Notes: generated by a model not told the origin, from the sequence alone. Shown: positions 18,706-29,409, counted from the first letter of the stretch. The stretch is DNA of 64,000 bases from Mangrovibacter yixingensis (GCF_020523985.1 NZ_JAIVKM010000003.1:186001-250000), one strand, 5' to 3'. Made by a program: numbers and translations.

Positions 18706-20640
18706 TCAGTAACGCTGCTGCCACTCTTGCTGTGTCAGCAAGGGGGAATGATCACCATCGAAATAGCGGTAATAGGCATCATAGGCAAGAACATTCTTCA
18801 CATAACGACGCGTTTCTGAGAAAGGAATGCTCTCAATGAAAGCAACGGCGTCAATTCTCCCAGAGCTGTTTCCTTGCCAGCTCCGCACACGGCCTGGGCC
18901 TGCATTGTATGCAGCAGAAGCATAAATGCGGTTATCACCAAATTGCTGATAAACATACTGCAGATATTGCGTACCGATATTAATGTTAGTGTCCGGGTCA
19001 AGTAACTGGTTGCTACTGGTATACCCCGGAATATTAAACATCTTCACCGTATGCGTAGCCGTTGCAGGCATTAATTGCATCAAACCTGTTGCACCAACCG
19101 GCGAACGTACTTTCGGGTTCCAGGCACTTTCCTGGCGGGCAATCGCCATGGCATAAGTCCGCGAAATGTCCTTGCTACTCACATAACGATCAAATGTAGC
19201 CTTCCAGGCCGGAGGGAAACGTTCAGTCAGGTTATCCCATAATTTACCAGCAATCGTCGCCTGGACACTCAAATCCCACCAGCCTTGCTTCAAGGCATAA
19301 TGCGCTAAAGCCGCCTGTTCTTCTGGTGGGCGGCTGGCAATATAGCTTGCCCATTCACCGCGTGCCGTATTATCAAGGTTCCAGTACATCAGTTCACGAA
19401 TGCGCGCCAGCTCTGGCCCACGGACTAATGCCCCACTGGCTTCAGGTGCATCATTGATCGTTAACTGGTAAGGCACACCAAGACGTTGCGCCGCAACCAT
19501 TGGATAAAAACCACGGGATTTCATCAAATCCCGCAGGATATCGCGGCCTTCCGCTTCTCGGCCACGCTCCAATAAAAGATCAGCCTGCCAGTAACGCCAC
19601 TCATCTTCTTGCTTTGCTTCCATGGAGAGGCGAGACAACCAGGTATTTAACCCGGCCCTGTCACCTTCCCCCAACGCCATACGAATACGGCGCTCAATTA
19701 ATGAATCCGAGCCAGAGCGCATAATGATGTCATCGCGCCAGCGCGCCTGTTCATCAGTAACATCATTGCCAAACAAGCGCCAGGCCACGATATCTTTCAA
19801 ACTTTGAGCCTGGCTATCATCCAGCCCGGCAGACTGCACCAGGGCAGGAATCATTGCCCGCGCATTTTCCACATCCTGGCGCGCTACACTGGCAAAGGCC
19901 AGTTCAACCAGGCGGCGAGTAAAATCAGAAGGTTTAACTGTGCGTGAGAATGAGAGCACCGTCTGCGGATCATCCGCAAGGCTTATTACCGAAGAAGACA
20001 ACGTCAGGTCATTATCAGGCAACTGACCTGCCAGTGAATTGACCAAAGAGGTGTTACCTGATTTCATCGCCAGCACGATGCGGGATAAATAGTCATCGGC
20101 CGATTGCTGGCCAGAAGCCAGCCAGGCAGTGAATAAATTTTCACAAGCTAACGGCAAAGTACGGCCCGTTTGCCAGAGCTTATGTGCCCCAACCCATGCC
20201 GCACTGGTCTGCCCGGTCTGCCATTTAGCATTGTAATAATTACACTTTGCTTCAGTAGTTGACGGCTCTGTTGGGCTGAATGCCAGCAGACCTTTCCAGT
20301 CACTACGGCGAGCCAGTTCATTAATAAAACGTGTTGTCAGCGTCCTGCTAATGGGCATTGTGGGGTATTGATGGACAAACTGTGTCACCGCAACAGCGGT
20401 TTCATTCTGCAAATCTGATGTCAGTTCGCGATATTCAAGATAAGGATATAGTGGGTAATCCTTCAAGCCAGGCATCATTTGCTGAACAACATCCATCTGC
20501 TGTTTATCCCACGCCTGTTTTATTGCGCTGTAGCGCTGACGCTGTTCATCCAGTGAATCTGCCCAAACCGCATGGCTGGCGGTAAGCAGGCAGAGGCTTG
20601 CAGCCGCAAAGCGCCAGGTACTCTGTTTTGCTTTCCCCAC
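18706..20640 (-). CDS. slt: Slt soluble lytic murein transglycosylase
   Basis: Periplasmic exo-lytic transglycosylase (Slt70) that cleaves murein glycan strands to 1,6-anhydro muropeptides. 644 residues against 645 in E. coli. Signal peptide with cleavage after SHAVWA near residue 27. A long helical superhelix follows. The C-terminal SLT domain has the catalytic glutamate in ARQESAWNPKVRSPVGATG and the downstream GLMQLMP and YASAAYNAGPGRV motifs. Divergent from ettA across 234 bases. Confidence 0.97.
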   Translation of the reverse strand: MGKAKQSTWRFAAASLCLLTASHAVWADSLDEQRQRYSAIKQAWDKQQMDVVQQMMPGLKDYPLYPYLEYRELTSDLQNETAVAVTQFVHQYPTMPISRTLTTRFINELARRSDWKGLLAFSPTEPSTTEAKCNYYNAKWQTGQTSAAWVGAHKLWQTGRTLPLACENLFTAWLASGQQSADDYLSRIVLAMKSGNTSLVNSLAGQLPDNDLTLSSSVISLADDPQTVLSFSRTVKPSDFTRRLVELAFASVARQDVENARAMIPALVQSAGLDDSQAQSLKDIVAWRLFGNDVTDEQARWRDDIIMRSGSDSLIERRIRMALGEGDRAGLNTWLSRLSMEAKQEDEWRYWQADLLLERGREAEGRDILRDLMKSRGFYPMVAAQRLGVPYQLTINDAPEASGALVRGPELARIRELMYWNLDNTARGEWASYIASRPPEEQAALAHYALKQGWWDLSVQATIAGKLWDNLTERFPPAWKATFDRYVSSKDISRTYAMAIARQESAWNPKVRSPVGATGLMQLMPATATHTVKMFNIPGYTSSNQLLDPDTNINIGTQYLQYVYQQFGDNRIYASAAYNAGPGRVRSWQGNSSGRIDAVAFIESIPFSETRRYVKNVLAYDAYYRYFDGDHSPLLTQQEWQQRY

Positions 20641-20874
20641 AACAACTCCTTAGTCTTCTTGTGCATCAGGATGCCAGAAACATCCCTCAGGAAATCTCAT
20701 GCTAACCAGGCAAAAAGTAATCTGCCATGCCACAAACACTTTTTTACGTAATTCTTTTACCAAAACGGATATCGCCCTTACATGCCGATGGCTGGGATTA
20801 AGGCAAGAAAAAGGCTAAACTTCGCCATTGTCACCCAATACCCTAATTCACGATTAAAGAGGCGAAGTCGCAAC

Positions 20875-22542
20875 GTGGCTCAATTCGTATATACCATGCA
20901 TCGTGTCGGCAAAGTGGTTCCGCCGAAACGGCACATTCTTAAGAATATTTCTCTGAGCTTCTTCCCCGGCGCCAAAATCGGTGTGCTGGGCCTTAATGGT
21001 GCTGGTAAATCAACACTGCTGCGCATCATGGCAGGCATTGATACCGATATTGAAGGCGAGGCACGCCCTCAGCCTGGGCTCAAAATTGGTTACCTGCCGC
21101 AGGAACCTCAGCTCAACCCGGAACACACCGTTCGCGAATCAATTGAAGAAGCCGTCGCAGAAGTTGTCGGGGCACTTAAAAGGCTGGATGAAGTCTATGC
21201 CTTGTATGCCGCTCCTGATGCTGACTTTGACAAGCTGGCTGCCGAACAAGGCAAGTTAGAAGAGATAATTCAAGCCCATGACGGTCACAACCTGAATAAC
21301 CAGTTAGAACGTGCCGCTGATGCACTTCGCTTACCGGACTGGGAAGCAAAAATCGCTAACTTATCCGGGGGTGAACGTCGCCGTGTGGCACTGTGCCGCC
21401 TGCTGTTAGAAAAACCTGACATGCTGCTGCTGGATGAACCGACCAACCACCTGGATGCTGAGTCCGTGGCCTGGCTGGAACGCTTCCTGCATGATTTCGA
21501 AGGAACCGTAGTGGCGATTACCCACGACCGTTACTTCCTTGATAACGTTGCAGGATGGATCCTCGAACTTGACCGTGGTGAAGGCATTCCATGGGAAGGT
21601 AATTACTCCTCCTGGCTGGAACAGAAAGATCAGCGCCTGGCTCAGGAAGCCTCTGCTGAAGCCGCACGTCGGAAATCCATTGAAAAAGAATTGGAATGGG
21701 TTCGCCAGGGCGCACGTGGCCGCCAGTCGAAAGGCAAAGCACGTCTGGCACGTTTTGAAGAACTCAACAACGTGGAATACCAGAAACGTAACGAAACCAG
21801 CGAACTGTTTATTCCACCAGGCCCTCGTTTGGGTGACAAAGTGCTGGAAGTGGAAAACCTCACCAAGTCTTACGGTGACCGTGTTCTGATTGATGACCTC
21901 TCTTTCGCTATTCCAAAAGGCGCTATCGTGGGGATTATCGGGCCGAACGGTGCGGGCAAATCAACACTGTTCCGTATGATAACTGGTCAGGAGCAACCGA
22001 ACGGCGGGAATATTACCCTCGGCGATACAGTTAAAATTGCAGCGGTAGAACAGTTCCGTGATGCCATGGACAACAAGAAGACTGTCTGGGAAGAAGTCTC
22101 CGGTGGTCTGGATATTATGAAGATTGGTAACTTTGAAATCCCCAGCCGTGCTTACGTGGGGCGCTTTAACTTCAAGGGCACTGATCAGGGCAAACGCGTT
22201 GGTGAACTGTCTGGTGGTGAACGTGGGCGTCTGCATCTGGCAAAACTGTTGCAGGTAGGCGGCAACATGTTACTGCTCGATGAACCGACCAACGACCTGG
22301 ATGTAGAAACCCTGCGAGCCCTGGAAAACGCCCTGCTGGAGTTCCCGGGTTGCGCCATGGTTATTTCCCATGACCGTTGGTTCCTGGACCGTATCGCGAC
22401 GCATATTCTGGACTACCAGGATGAGGGCAAAGTTGAATTCTTCGAAGGTAACTTTACTGAATACGAAGAATACAAAAAACGCACTCTGGGTGCTGAAGCT
22501 CTTGAACCAAAACGCATCAAATATAAGCGTATTACTAAATAG
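20875..22542 (+). CDS. ettA: EttA energy-dependent translational throttle, ABC-F protein
   Basis: Ribosome-binding ABC-F ATPase that gates the first elongation cycle according to the ATP/ADP ratio. 555 residues as in E. coli, two ABC domains. Walker A motifs are GLNGAGKST (39-47) and GPNGAGKST (near 355); signatures LSGGERRR and LSGGERGR. The arm insertion lies between Walker A and signature of domain 1. The start is GTG 20875, giving MAQFVYTMHRVGKV as in E. coli; the frame is open upstream, but the extra 31 residues are not in the family. A GAGG lies somewhat far (about 12 bases) before this GTG. Confidence 0.97.
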   Translation: MAQFVYTMHRVGKVVPPKRHILKNISLSFFPGAKIGVLGLNGAGKSTLLRIMAGIDTDIEGEARPQPGLKIGYLPQEPQLNPEHTVRESIEEAVAEVVGALKRLDEVYALYAAPDADFDKLAAEQGKLEEIIQAHDGHNLNNQLERAADALRLPDWEAKIANLSGGERRRVALCRLLLEKPDMLLLDEPTNHLDAESVAWLERFLHDFEGTVVAITHDRYFLDNVAGWILELDRGEGIPWEGNYSSWLEQKDQRLAQEASAEAARRKSIEKELEWVRQGARGRQSKGKARLARFEELNNVEYQKRNETSELFIPPGPRLGDKVLEVENLTKSYGDRVLIDDLSFAIPKGAIVGIIGPNGAGKSTLFRMITGQEQPNGGNITLGDTVKIAAVEQFRDAMDNKKTVWEEVSGGLDIMKIGNFEIPSRAYVGRFNFKGTDQGKRVGELSGGERGRLHLAKLLQVGGNMLLLDEPTNDLDVETLRALENALLEFPGCAMVISHDRWFLDRIATHILDYQDEGKVEFFEGNFTEYEEYKKRTLGAEALEPKRIKYKRITK

Positions 22543-22562
22543 TTTACTGCTTATCTCTTCTC

Positions 22563-22592
22563 AGCCACCTTATACAGGTGGCTGTTTTCTTT
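22563..22592 (+). terminator. ettA rho-independent terminator
   Basis: AGCCACCT-TATAC-AGGTGGCT hairpin (22563-22583) followed by GTTTTCTTTG, 20 bases after the ettA stop. Confidence 0.85.
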
Positions 22593-22673
22593 GTTGTCAC
22601 CGTTGGTTTTCGTTGTGAGTAAGTTCAGAGTATGGCTGACACCGGGATACTGGCTCAGAAACAGCCGTGTGTT

Positions 22674-23921
22674 TTATTGCCCGGAACTCTCTTCACCCAT
22701 CAACTGGCGCACCAGGCTGACACAACGCAAAAAGCGTGTATCGTAGTCTTTATCATCAACGCGGGCATAATCAATACCGTTTGCCTGTAGCATTGAAACT
22801 AATTGCGCCTGAAAAGCCTTGCGCTCACGTTCACTACCGCTTCCCGAACGGCGAAAATCCCCAGCGACCCAGGGCATGTTGTTTTCCAGCAAAATGACCA
22901 GATCAAAACGATACTCATCTATCATCGCCTGCACAAAAGGATGTTCACGCCCTTCATTCGCCTTGCAGAAGGCCTGAATAGTGACAAAATCCGTATCAAT
23001 AAACACCACTTTATTCGCATATTTAACTGCAAAATCAATATATTGAGAATGGCCAATCGCAATTTTATCATAGTCAGTATATTGCAATGCTCTGCCGTCT
23101 CCCCCCAAATGAGAAAAGACATACTCGCGGCCAAACTCCCAGGCACTGGTGGTATTGAAGATATTTGCCAGTTTATTCACCATAGTGGATTTACCACTAG
23201 ATTCCCCCCCTAAAATAGCAACAGTTCGCACAAAAAAGGGCTTAACTTCTGTGGGAATGTAATCCCAGAAGCGGAATGGATTCTCACGAATTTGCCCGCC
23301 ACTGATATTCATAAATGTGCGGTCAGGATCCACCAGTACGGTCTGGATCCCTAAATGTTCCAGGTACTGTGGCGCATCAGAGGCTTCAGATGTATAAATC
23401 TGGTCCGGGTAAATGCCTTTACTGTCCATAAAAGCATTAATGCCCTTACTCCAAACATCCCAACCCCAGGGATAAGGTTCCATTCCCTCTTCGTTGAAAG
23501 CATGAATATGTATATTTTTCTGGTACTTAAAAGTTTGCAGTAACCAACGCAAACGGTCACTGATAGTCGGCTGTTGCGACATTGCGCTGGCTTCAAACAA
23601 CTCACGATCTCGTGTCTCGTCGTAACCCATGATGATATGCAGTTCATCAACCTGGCTGCAAGCACGCTGAATTAAATAGATATGCCCAGTATGCAGCGGG
23701 TAAAACTTACCAAATACCACCCCGACACGCTTTTCCACACGAGGAAACTCCAGGTCAAGGAAACGGTGCAACGCCTCTAGTTTTTGTGCGCTGGGGCTTT
23801 TGATTTTGGCGTTTAATAATTGGCTCAGATAGCCTTTCGTCATGCCACTGGCATCAGCGACTTGCTGGAGTGTGCAGCCTTTCTGGCGAATAGCGTGTTT
23901 TAAATATTCAAATGCTGACAA
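22674..23921 (-). CDS. nadR: NadR trifunctional NAD regulator
   Basis: Represses NAD synthesis genes and also has NMN adenylyltransferase and ribosylnicotinamide kinase activity. 415 residues, five more than E. coli. The N-terminal helix-turn-helix (about 5-60) reads LQQVADASGMTKGYLSQLLNAK. The adenylyltransferase motif GKFYPLHTGHIYLI lies near 71-84. The kinase Walker A GGESSGKST is near 238. Last gene of a serB-radA-nadR series on one strand, separated from radA by 151 bases with a hairpin, so it may also have its own promoter. Confidence 0.97.
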   Translation of the reverse strand: MSAFEYLKHAIRQKGCTLQQVADASGMTKGYLSQLLNAKIKSPSAQKLEALHRFLDLEFPRVEKRVGVVFGKFYPLHTGHIYLIQRACSQVDELHIIMGYDETRDRELFEASAMSQQPTISDRLRWLLQTFKYQKNIHIHAFNEEGMEPYPWGWDVWSKGINAFMDSKGIYPDQIYTSEASDAPQYLEHLGIQTVLVDPDRTFMNISGGQIRENPFRFWDYIPTEVKPFFVRTVAILGGESSGKSTMVNKLANIFNTTSAWEFGREYVFSHLGGDGRALQYTDYDKIAIGHSQYIDFAVKYANKVVFIDTDFVTIQAFCKANEGREHPFVQAMIDEYRFDLVILLENNMPWVAGDFRRSGSGSERERKAFQAQLVSMLQANGIDYARVDDKDYDTRFLRCVSLVRQLMGEESSGQ

Positions 23922-23950
23922 GCGTTGCCTCCTGCAATCTCTGGGGAATA

Positions 23951-23981
23951 ACTATGCCTGTGTAATAGACGCAGGCATAGT
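23951..23981 (-). terminator. Hairpin between radA and nadR
   Basis: ACTATGCCTG and CAGGCATAGT arms with an 11-base loop. The T tract on the minus strand is weak (TTATTCC), so this may be a partial terminator or a processing stem within the operon. Confidence 0.4.
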
Positions 23982-24072
23982 AAGAATAAACGGGGTACGG
24001 TTGAATTCCAGGCGACATTAATTGAAGGCACCAGGGCCAACCAGCGACAGGAAATTGCAGCCATCGATGTCG

Positions 24073-25467
24073 TTATGAGACAAATAAATCATCAAATACA
24101 GCCAGTGCGTCCGCCAGTTTTTTTACACCGAAGATCTCCATCCCTGCTGGTGGGCGCTTTGGCACATTGGCATGGGGAACAATCGCCCGGCGAAAACCAT
24201 GTTTAGACGCTTCCGTGATACGCTCCTGCCCGCTGGGCACCGGACGAATCTCCCCGGAAAGGCCAACTTCGCCAAACACCACCAGGTCTTGCGGTAATGG
24301 GCGATCTCTCAGGCTGGAGACAATAGCCAGTAACAGCGCTAAGTCCACACTGGTTTCGGCAACTTTTACACCACCTACAACATTAACAAACACATCCTGG
24401 TCGGCCATTTGTAACCCACCATGGCGGTGCAGCACAGCCAGCAAAATAGCCAGGCGGTTCTGTTCAAGCCCAACAGCAACACGCCTTGGGTTAGACATCA
24501 TAGACTGGTCCACAAGTGCCTGTATTTCTACCAGCAAAGGCCGGGTGCCTTCCCAAACCACCATTACAGAGCTGCCAGATGTCAGTTCATCGCCCCGGCT
24601 CAAGAAAATAGCCGAGGGATTACTCACTTCGCGCATTCCCTGCTCAGTCATAGCAAAAACGCCCAGTTCATTCACAGCACCAAAGCGGTTTTTATGGCTA
24701 CGCAATGTGCGAAAACGCGAATCGGCATCACCATCCAGCAGCACAGAGCAGTCAATGCAGTGTTCAAGTACTTTCGGGCCAGCCAGTGAGCCATCTTTCG
24801 TTACATGGCCCACCATAATCACAGCCACACCGCGCATCTTCGCGTAACGTGTTAAGTAGGCAGCCGTTTCCCGCACCTGTGCCACACTGCCCGGTGAAGA
24901 CTGAATATCCGCCATATGCATGACCTGAATGGAATCGATAACCATCAGTTTCGGCTGTTCCTGGTCAGCCACCAGGCAAATCTGTTCAATGCTGGTTTCT
25001 GACAACATATTCAGATTGCTACCCGGTAACCCCAGGCGGTGGGCACGCATAGCAACCTGCTGGAGCGACTCTTCCCCAGTGACATACAACGTTTTCATTT
25101 GTTCGGCGAGTTTGCACAAAGTTTGCAGCAACAGGGTGGATTTACCCGCCCCAGGGTTACCCCCGATTAAAATGGCGCTTCCTGGCACCACTCCGCCGCC
25201 CAGAACCCGGTCGAACTCTTTAAAGCCAGTAGAAAAACGGGGTAATTCCTCAAGGCTAATTTCTGACAGCTTTTGAACTTTGCTAATGCCAGCATTACCC
25301 GCATAGCCAGACAGTTTCTCATTGCGGGCGACCTGTGGGGATGCCGCTATTCGCACCTCAGTAATGGTATTCCATGCATGGCATGCACTGCACTGCCCCT
25401 GCCAGCGCGGGTAATCCGCACCACACTCATTACAGACAAACGCTCTTTTAGGTGCTTTCGCCACCAC
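24073..25467 (-). CDS. radA: RadA (Sms) DNA recombination helicase
   Basis: RecA-related, hexameric DnaB-type helicase that processes recombination branches. 464 residues against 460 in E. coli. N-terminal zinc finger CxxC...CxxC at about 11-31 (CNECGADYPRWQGQCSACHA). Walker A GGNPGAGKSTLL near 100. RadA-specific KNRFG motif (SHKNRFGAVNELG) near 255. C-terminal Lon-like domain from about 285. 26 bases from the serB stop, so probably in one operon with serB. Confidence 0.97.
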   Translation of the reverse strand: MVAKAPKRAFVCNECGADYPRWQGQCSACHAWNTITEVRIAASPQVARNEKLSGYAGNAGISKVQKLSEISLEELPRFSTGFKEFDRVLGGGVVPGSAILIGGNPGAGKSTLLLQTLCKLAEQMKTLYVTGEESLQQVAMRAHRLGLPGSNLNMLSETSIEQICLVADQEQPKLMVIDSIQVMHMADIQSSPGSVAQVRETAAYLTRYAKMRGVAVIMVGHVTKDGSLAGPKVLEHCIDCSVLLDGDADSRFRTLRSHKNRFGAVNELGVFAMTEQGMREVSNPSAIFLSRGDELTSGSSVMVVWEGTRPLLVEIQALVDQSMMSNPRRVAVGLEQNRLAILLAVLHRHGGLQMADQDVFVNVVGGVKVAETSVDLALLLAIVSSLRDRPLPQDLVVFGEVGLSGEIRPVPSGQERITEASKHGFRRAIVPHANVPKRPPAGMEIFGVKKLADALAVFDDLFVS

Positions 25468-25493
25468 ATTACCTCGCTCTTATTGCTGCCGGG

Positions 25494-26465
25494 TTATTCC
25501 TGCTTCAGGCTGCCAGAAAGAATACAGAAGACCCCGAGAAGATCCGCATGGCGGATAGTCACTTCCGTTTTCTCATTCACTTTTGGCTTCGCATGGTAGG
25601 CAATCCCTAACCCGGCGGCTTTTATCATTAACAAATCGTTCGCGCCATCGCCAATGGCTACAGTTTGCGCAGGGTCGATATCCCAGGTATCGGCGAGCTG
25701 CTTGAGAGTATCGGCTTTATAGCGAGCATCCACAATCGGCCCAACAACTTCCCCGGTGAGTTTACCCTGCTCAATCCCCATCTGGTTTGCCACTGCAGCA
25801 CATAAATTCAGTTGGTTTTTCAAATGATCGGCAAAGAAAGTAAAACCACCTGAAGCAATAGCAACCTGCCAGCCAAAGGCGTGCAATTTCGCTACCATGG
25901 CTATCAGCCCCGGCATCAACGGCAGGGTATCCAGTACCTGCTGAAGGATACCTGCATCCGCGCCTTTCAATGTGCCTACACGCTCGCGGAGGCTGGCAGC
26001 AAAATCCAGTTCACCCCGCATGGCGCGCTCTGTCACTGCCGCAACTTGTTCACCAGTGCCAGCCAGTTTGGCTATTTCATCAATACACTCTATCTGGATG
26101 GCCGTTGAATCCATATCCATGACCAGCAAGCCGGGCTTGCGCAGGTTAGGTAGTTTCCCCAAAGGCGCGACATCCAAACCAGCATCATGCGCCAGTTTGG
26201 TCGCTCTTGGTGTCAGTGAACCCGCAAGGCGAACCACCTGATATTCTTCCACATCCCAGGCGGAAACAATCACCATAGCTGCGCCCAGCTTACGCTGATA
26301 TTTGGTCAGGCTATTTTTATCCAGACCGCGCCCATACAGGAGCCAGCCAGTCCGGCCAGCACGGTAATCCAGTGGCATTACTTCATCACCACTAAGCGAA
26401 AGCGGCAATCCGGGCCACAAGGAAACATCGTTGGGCAAATCGCACCATGTCAGGCTATTTGGCAT
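25494..26465 (-). CDS. serB: SerB phosphoserine phosphatase
   Basis: HAD-family phosphatase performing the last step of serine synthesis. 323 residues, one more than E. coli. The nucleophile motif LLVMDMDSTAIQIECIDEIA contains the DxDST core near 111-115; the later motifs are ASGGFTFFA and AIGDGANDLLMI. ATG 26465 (MPNSLTWCDLP) was chosen for AGGAG upstream and for family length; the frame is open 14 codons further. Divergent from smp with about 110 bases between, as in E. coli. Confidence 0.97.
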   Translation of the reverse strand: MPNSLTWCDLPNDVSLWPGLPLSLSGDEVMPLDYRAGRTGWLLYGRGLDKNSLTKYQRKLGAAMVIVSAWDVEEYQVVRLAGSLTPRATKLAHDAGLDVAPLGKLPNLRKPGLLVMDMDSTAIQIECIDEIAKLAGTGEQVAAVTERAMRGELDFAASLRERVGTLKGADAGILQQVLDTLPLMPGLIAMVAKLHAFGWQVAIASGGFTFFADHLKNQLNLCAAVANQMGIEQGKLTGEVVGPIVDARYKADTLKQLADTWDIDPAQTVAIGDGANDLLMIKAAGLGIAYHAKPKVNEKTEVTIRHADLLGVFCILSGSLKQE

Positions 26466-26575
26466 TACAGCTCCTGTAAAAATCGAATTCATGCCGGAAT
26501 AAAACAACGCATGAGGCTACCCTGTGATGCCTGCTTCTGGCAACATGCAGGCAGCAATTTTTCAATAGGTGAGTT

Positions 26576-27232
26576 ATGGCACTGGCTAAACTGAAATTCC
26601 GTGTGCATCGTACATTAATTATCTTAATTTGCCTGGCATTGCTGGTTGCATTAATGCAAGGCGCCTCGTGGTTCAGCCAAAGCCACCAAAAAACCCGTAA
26701 TTTGCAGTTTGAAGAACTGGCCAACACCCTGGCAGTACAAGTCAGTTACCGCCTGGTTCCCCTACTCAAAGGGGATACCCCTGATGAAAAGCACATTGCA
26801 ATCATTCTGCGCAATTTAACTCAACAAGGGCGTATTCTTGATGCGAGTGTCTACGATTCGCAAGGAAATTTAATCGTCAAGGCAGGCGAAAATGTCAATG
26901 TGCGAGACAGGCTGGCGTTGGATGGAAAAAAAGCCGGCAGCTATTTCAACCAGCAAATTGTCCAGCCCGTTGAAGAGAAAAATACGCTGCTGGGTTATTT
27001 GCGTTTAACGCTCGACACACACACGCTACCAACGGACGCCCGCCAGGTGGATAACACGACCAATATTTTGCGCCTGATGATGCTGTTGAGTGTCGCTATT
27101 GGCATTATCCTCGCTCGTACCTTGTTACAGGGTAAACGCACACGCTGGCAGCAATCGCCATTCCTGCTCACAGCCAGTAAGTCCGTAAAAGAAGAAGATA
27201 ACGATACGCCCGAAGACAAAGATAAGCCCTGA
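26576..27232 (+). CDS. smp: Smp (YtjB), inner-membrane protein next to serB
   Basis: A 218-residue membrane-anchored protein of the Smp/YtjB family, against 214 residues in E. coli. One N-terminal membrane segment (about 15-35, LIILICLALLVALMQGASWF), a periplasmic domain of about 120 residues, a second segment near 160-180 (RLMMLLSVAIGIILARTLL) and a short acidic tail. Required for full motility-related or virulence traits in some species by report; the molecular role is unknown. Ribosome binding site AGGTGAG precedes ATG. Confidence 0.92.
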   Translation: MALAKLKFRVHRTLIILICLALLVALMQGASWFSQSHQKTRNLQFEELANTLAVQVSYRLVPLLKGDTPDEKHIAIILRNLTQQGRILDASVYDSQGNLIVKAGENVNVRDRLALDGKKAGSYFNQQIVQPVEEKNTLLGYLRLTLDTHTLPTDARQVDNTTNILRLMMLLSVAIGIILARTLLQGKRTRWQQSPFLLTASKSVKEEDNDTPEDKDKP

Positions 27233-27297
27233 GCCATTGCAACACTACAGTATCCGGTATTAGCCAGGCAGACAGAAGGCGGTGGGAGAAGAAACCT

Positions 27298-27322
27298 GTT
27301 GTGCCAGACAAGCTGGCACAAC
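27298..27322 (-). terminator. Hairpin after the deo operon
   Basis: GTTGTGCCAG and CTGGCACAAC arms with loop ACAAG, 20 bases beyond the deoD stop. The T tract on the minus strand is short (GGTTTCTTC). Likely the end of the deo message. Confidence 0.5.
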
Positions 27323-27340
27323 AAGAAAAACGGTGCGTTA

Positions 27341-28060
27341 TCAGGCTTTATCGCCCAACAATACCGATTCCAGGGCAATTTTTATCATGTCGTTAAAGGT
27401 GGTCTGGCGTTCTTCTGCAGTAGTTTGCTCATGGGTACGGATATGGTCCGATACCGTGCAAATCGCCAGCGCTTTCGCACCGAACTCTGCCGCAACACCG
27501 TAAATACCAGCCGCTTCCATTTCCACGCCCAAAATGCCGTATTGTTCCATTACATCAAACATGGAAACGTCCGGAGAGTAGAACAGGTCAGCCGAGAACA
27601 GGTTGCCAACACGGGCATCCACCCCCAATGCTTTTGCGGCATCAACTGCATTACGCACCATGTCAAAATCGGCCAGCGCTGCAAAATCATGGTCTTTAAA
27701 ACGAATGCGGTTAACTTTGGAGTCTGTACTGGCGCCCATACCAATGACGACATCGCGTAAATGCACGTCCTGACGCACAGCGCCACATGACCCCACGCGG
27801 ATAATTTTCTTCACACCAAACTCTGTTATCAGCTCTTTGGTGTAAATAGAGCAGGAGGGGATCCCCATGCCATGGCCCATTACTGAAATTTTGCGGCCCT
27901 TATAGGTACCGGTGAAACCCAACATGCCGCGAACATTATTCACTTCCCGCGCATTTTCCAGGAAAGTTTCAGCAATGTGTTTAGCGCGCAGCGGGTCGCC
28001 TGGCATTAAAACGACGTCAGCGAAATCGCCCATTTCTGCATTAATGTGTGGCGTTGCCAT
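27341..28060 (-). CDS. deoD: DeoD purine-nucleoside phosphorylase
   Basis: Hexameric phosphorylase splitting purine (deoxy)nucleosides into base and (deoxy)ribose 1-phosphate. 239 residues, as in E. coli. [27 protein letters not shown] start and the VEMEAAG ribose-binding motif are present. Last gene of deoCABD. The 125-base gap from deoB may carry an internal promoter, as known in E. coli. Confidence 0.98.
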   Translation of the reverse strand: MATPHINAEMGDFADVVLMPGDPLRAKHIAETFLENAREVNNVRGMLGFTGTYKGRKISVMGHGMGIPSCSIYTKELITEFGVKKIIRVGSCGAVRQDVHLRDVVIGMGASTDSKVNRIRFKDHDFAALADFDMVRNAVDAAKALGVDARVGNLFSADLFYSPDVSMFDVMEQYGILGVEMEAAGIYGVAAEFGAKALAICTVSDHIRTHEQTTAEERQTTFNDMIKIALESVLLGDKA

Positions 28061-28185
28061 GGTTATATTCCTTAATTAATAGTCGGCTTTTAGAAGGTCA
28101 CTTTTCAAATACCGGGCACAAAGCTCAACGGCTGCACTGGCACAGTATTCTGCCATGAGGGTTCCCCGCCCATGGCTACCGTCAC

Positions 28186-29409
28186 TCACAACATATTTTT
28201 GCCATAGTCCATGGCAGAGGTACCAAAATAGTGAGCCAGTGTCTGGCCAATATCCGCAAAGGTTTCGCGATGCCCCAAAGAGCCTGGCTGTACACGCGGG
28301 CCAGCAATTAATACCGGAATGTGCTCGCGGGTATGATCAGTACCACTCCAGGTTGGATCACAACCGTGGTCTGCAGTCAGAATCAGGAGATCATCACCTT
28401 CCAGCAAAGCCAGCAACTCAGGCAGACGGCGGTCGAACAACTCCAGACCAGCAGCATACCCGGCCACATCACGGCGGTGCCCCCAGGAAGAGTCAAAATC
28501 AACGAAGTTGGTAAACACAATGGTGTTATCCCCTGCCGCTTTCACTTCTGCCAGCGTCGCGTCAAATAACGCATCCAACCCGGTTGCTTTCACCTTTTTG
28601 GTAATACCCACATTGGCGTAGATATCGGCAATTTTGCCAACAGAGACGACCTGGCCTTGCTTTTCATCCACCAGCTTTTTCAACACTGTCGCTGACGGCG
28701 GTTCAACAGCCAGATCATGGCGATTTCCAGTTCGTTCAAAGGCTCCAGCTTTTTCACCCACAAAAGGACGCGCAATGACACGGCCAATGTTATAGCCACC
28801 GTTAGTGAGCACCTCACGCGCAATTTCGCATAAATCGTAAAGGCGTTGCAGGCCGAAGGTTTCTTCATGGCAGGCAATCTGGAAAACAGAGTCAGCAGAG
28901 GTATAGAAAATCGGTTTTCCGGTTTTCATATGCTCTTCGCCCAGTTTATCGAGAATAACGGTGCCCGAAGAGTGGCAGTTACCCAGGTAACCGGGCAGGT
29001 CAGCGCGTTGCACCAGTTCATCCAACAACTCTTGGGGGAAACTGTTCTCTACGTCGCTGAAATACCCCCAGTCAAACAACACAGGTACACCAGCTATTTC
29101 CCAGTGGCCGGAAGGCGTGTCTTTACCCGAAGAGAGTTCATGTGCCCAGCCATACGCACCAGTAATTACTGCATTACCGTCCATACCAGCCGGAAGGCTC
29201 CCGGTGGAACCTTCGTGGGCTTTCGCCAGGCCAAGTTGAGTGAGATTAGGCAAGTTGAGAGGGCCATGGCGGCCTTTGTCTGCCTCGCCGTTAGCACAAG
29301 CCTGAGCAATATGGCCCAGTGTATCTGAGCCTGCATCACCGAATTTATCGGCATCTTCAGTTGCGCCAATGCCAAACGAGTCCAGCACCATAATGAATGC
29401 ACGTTTCAT
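28186..29409 (-). CDS. deoB: DeoB phosphopentomutase
   Basis: Interconverts (deoxy)ribose 1- and 5-phosphate, linking the nucleoside phosphorylases to DeoC. Alkaline-phosphatase superfamily metalloenzyme of 407 residues, equal to E. coli. Metal-site residues appear in [30 protein letters not shown] and [23 protein letters not shown] 29409 ([11 protein letters not shown]) matches the family start; 11 codons upstream are open but unsupported. Confidence 0.98.
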   Translation of the reverse strand: MKRAFIMVLDSFGIGATEDADKFGDAGSDTLGHIAQACANGEADKGRHGPLNLPNLTQLGLAKAHEGSTGSLPAGMDGNAVITGAYGWAHELSSGKDTPSGHWEIAGVPVLFDWGYFSDVENSFPQELLDELVQRADLPGYLGNCHSSGTVILDKLGEEHMKTGKPIFYTSADSVFQIACHEETFGLQRLYDLCEIAREVLTNGGYNIGRVIARPFVGEKAGAFERTGNRHDLAVEPPSATVLKKLVDEKQGQVVSVGKIADIYANVGITKKVKATGLDALFDATLAEVKAAGDNTIVFTNFVDFDSSWGHRRDVAGYAAGLELFDRRLPELLALLEGDDLLILTADHGCDPTWSGTDHTREHIPVLIAGPRVQPGSLGHRETFADIGQTLAHYFGTSAMDYGKNML

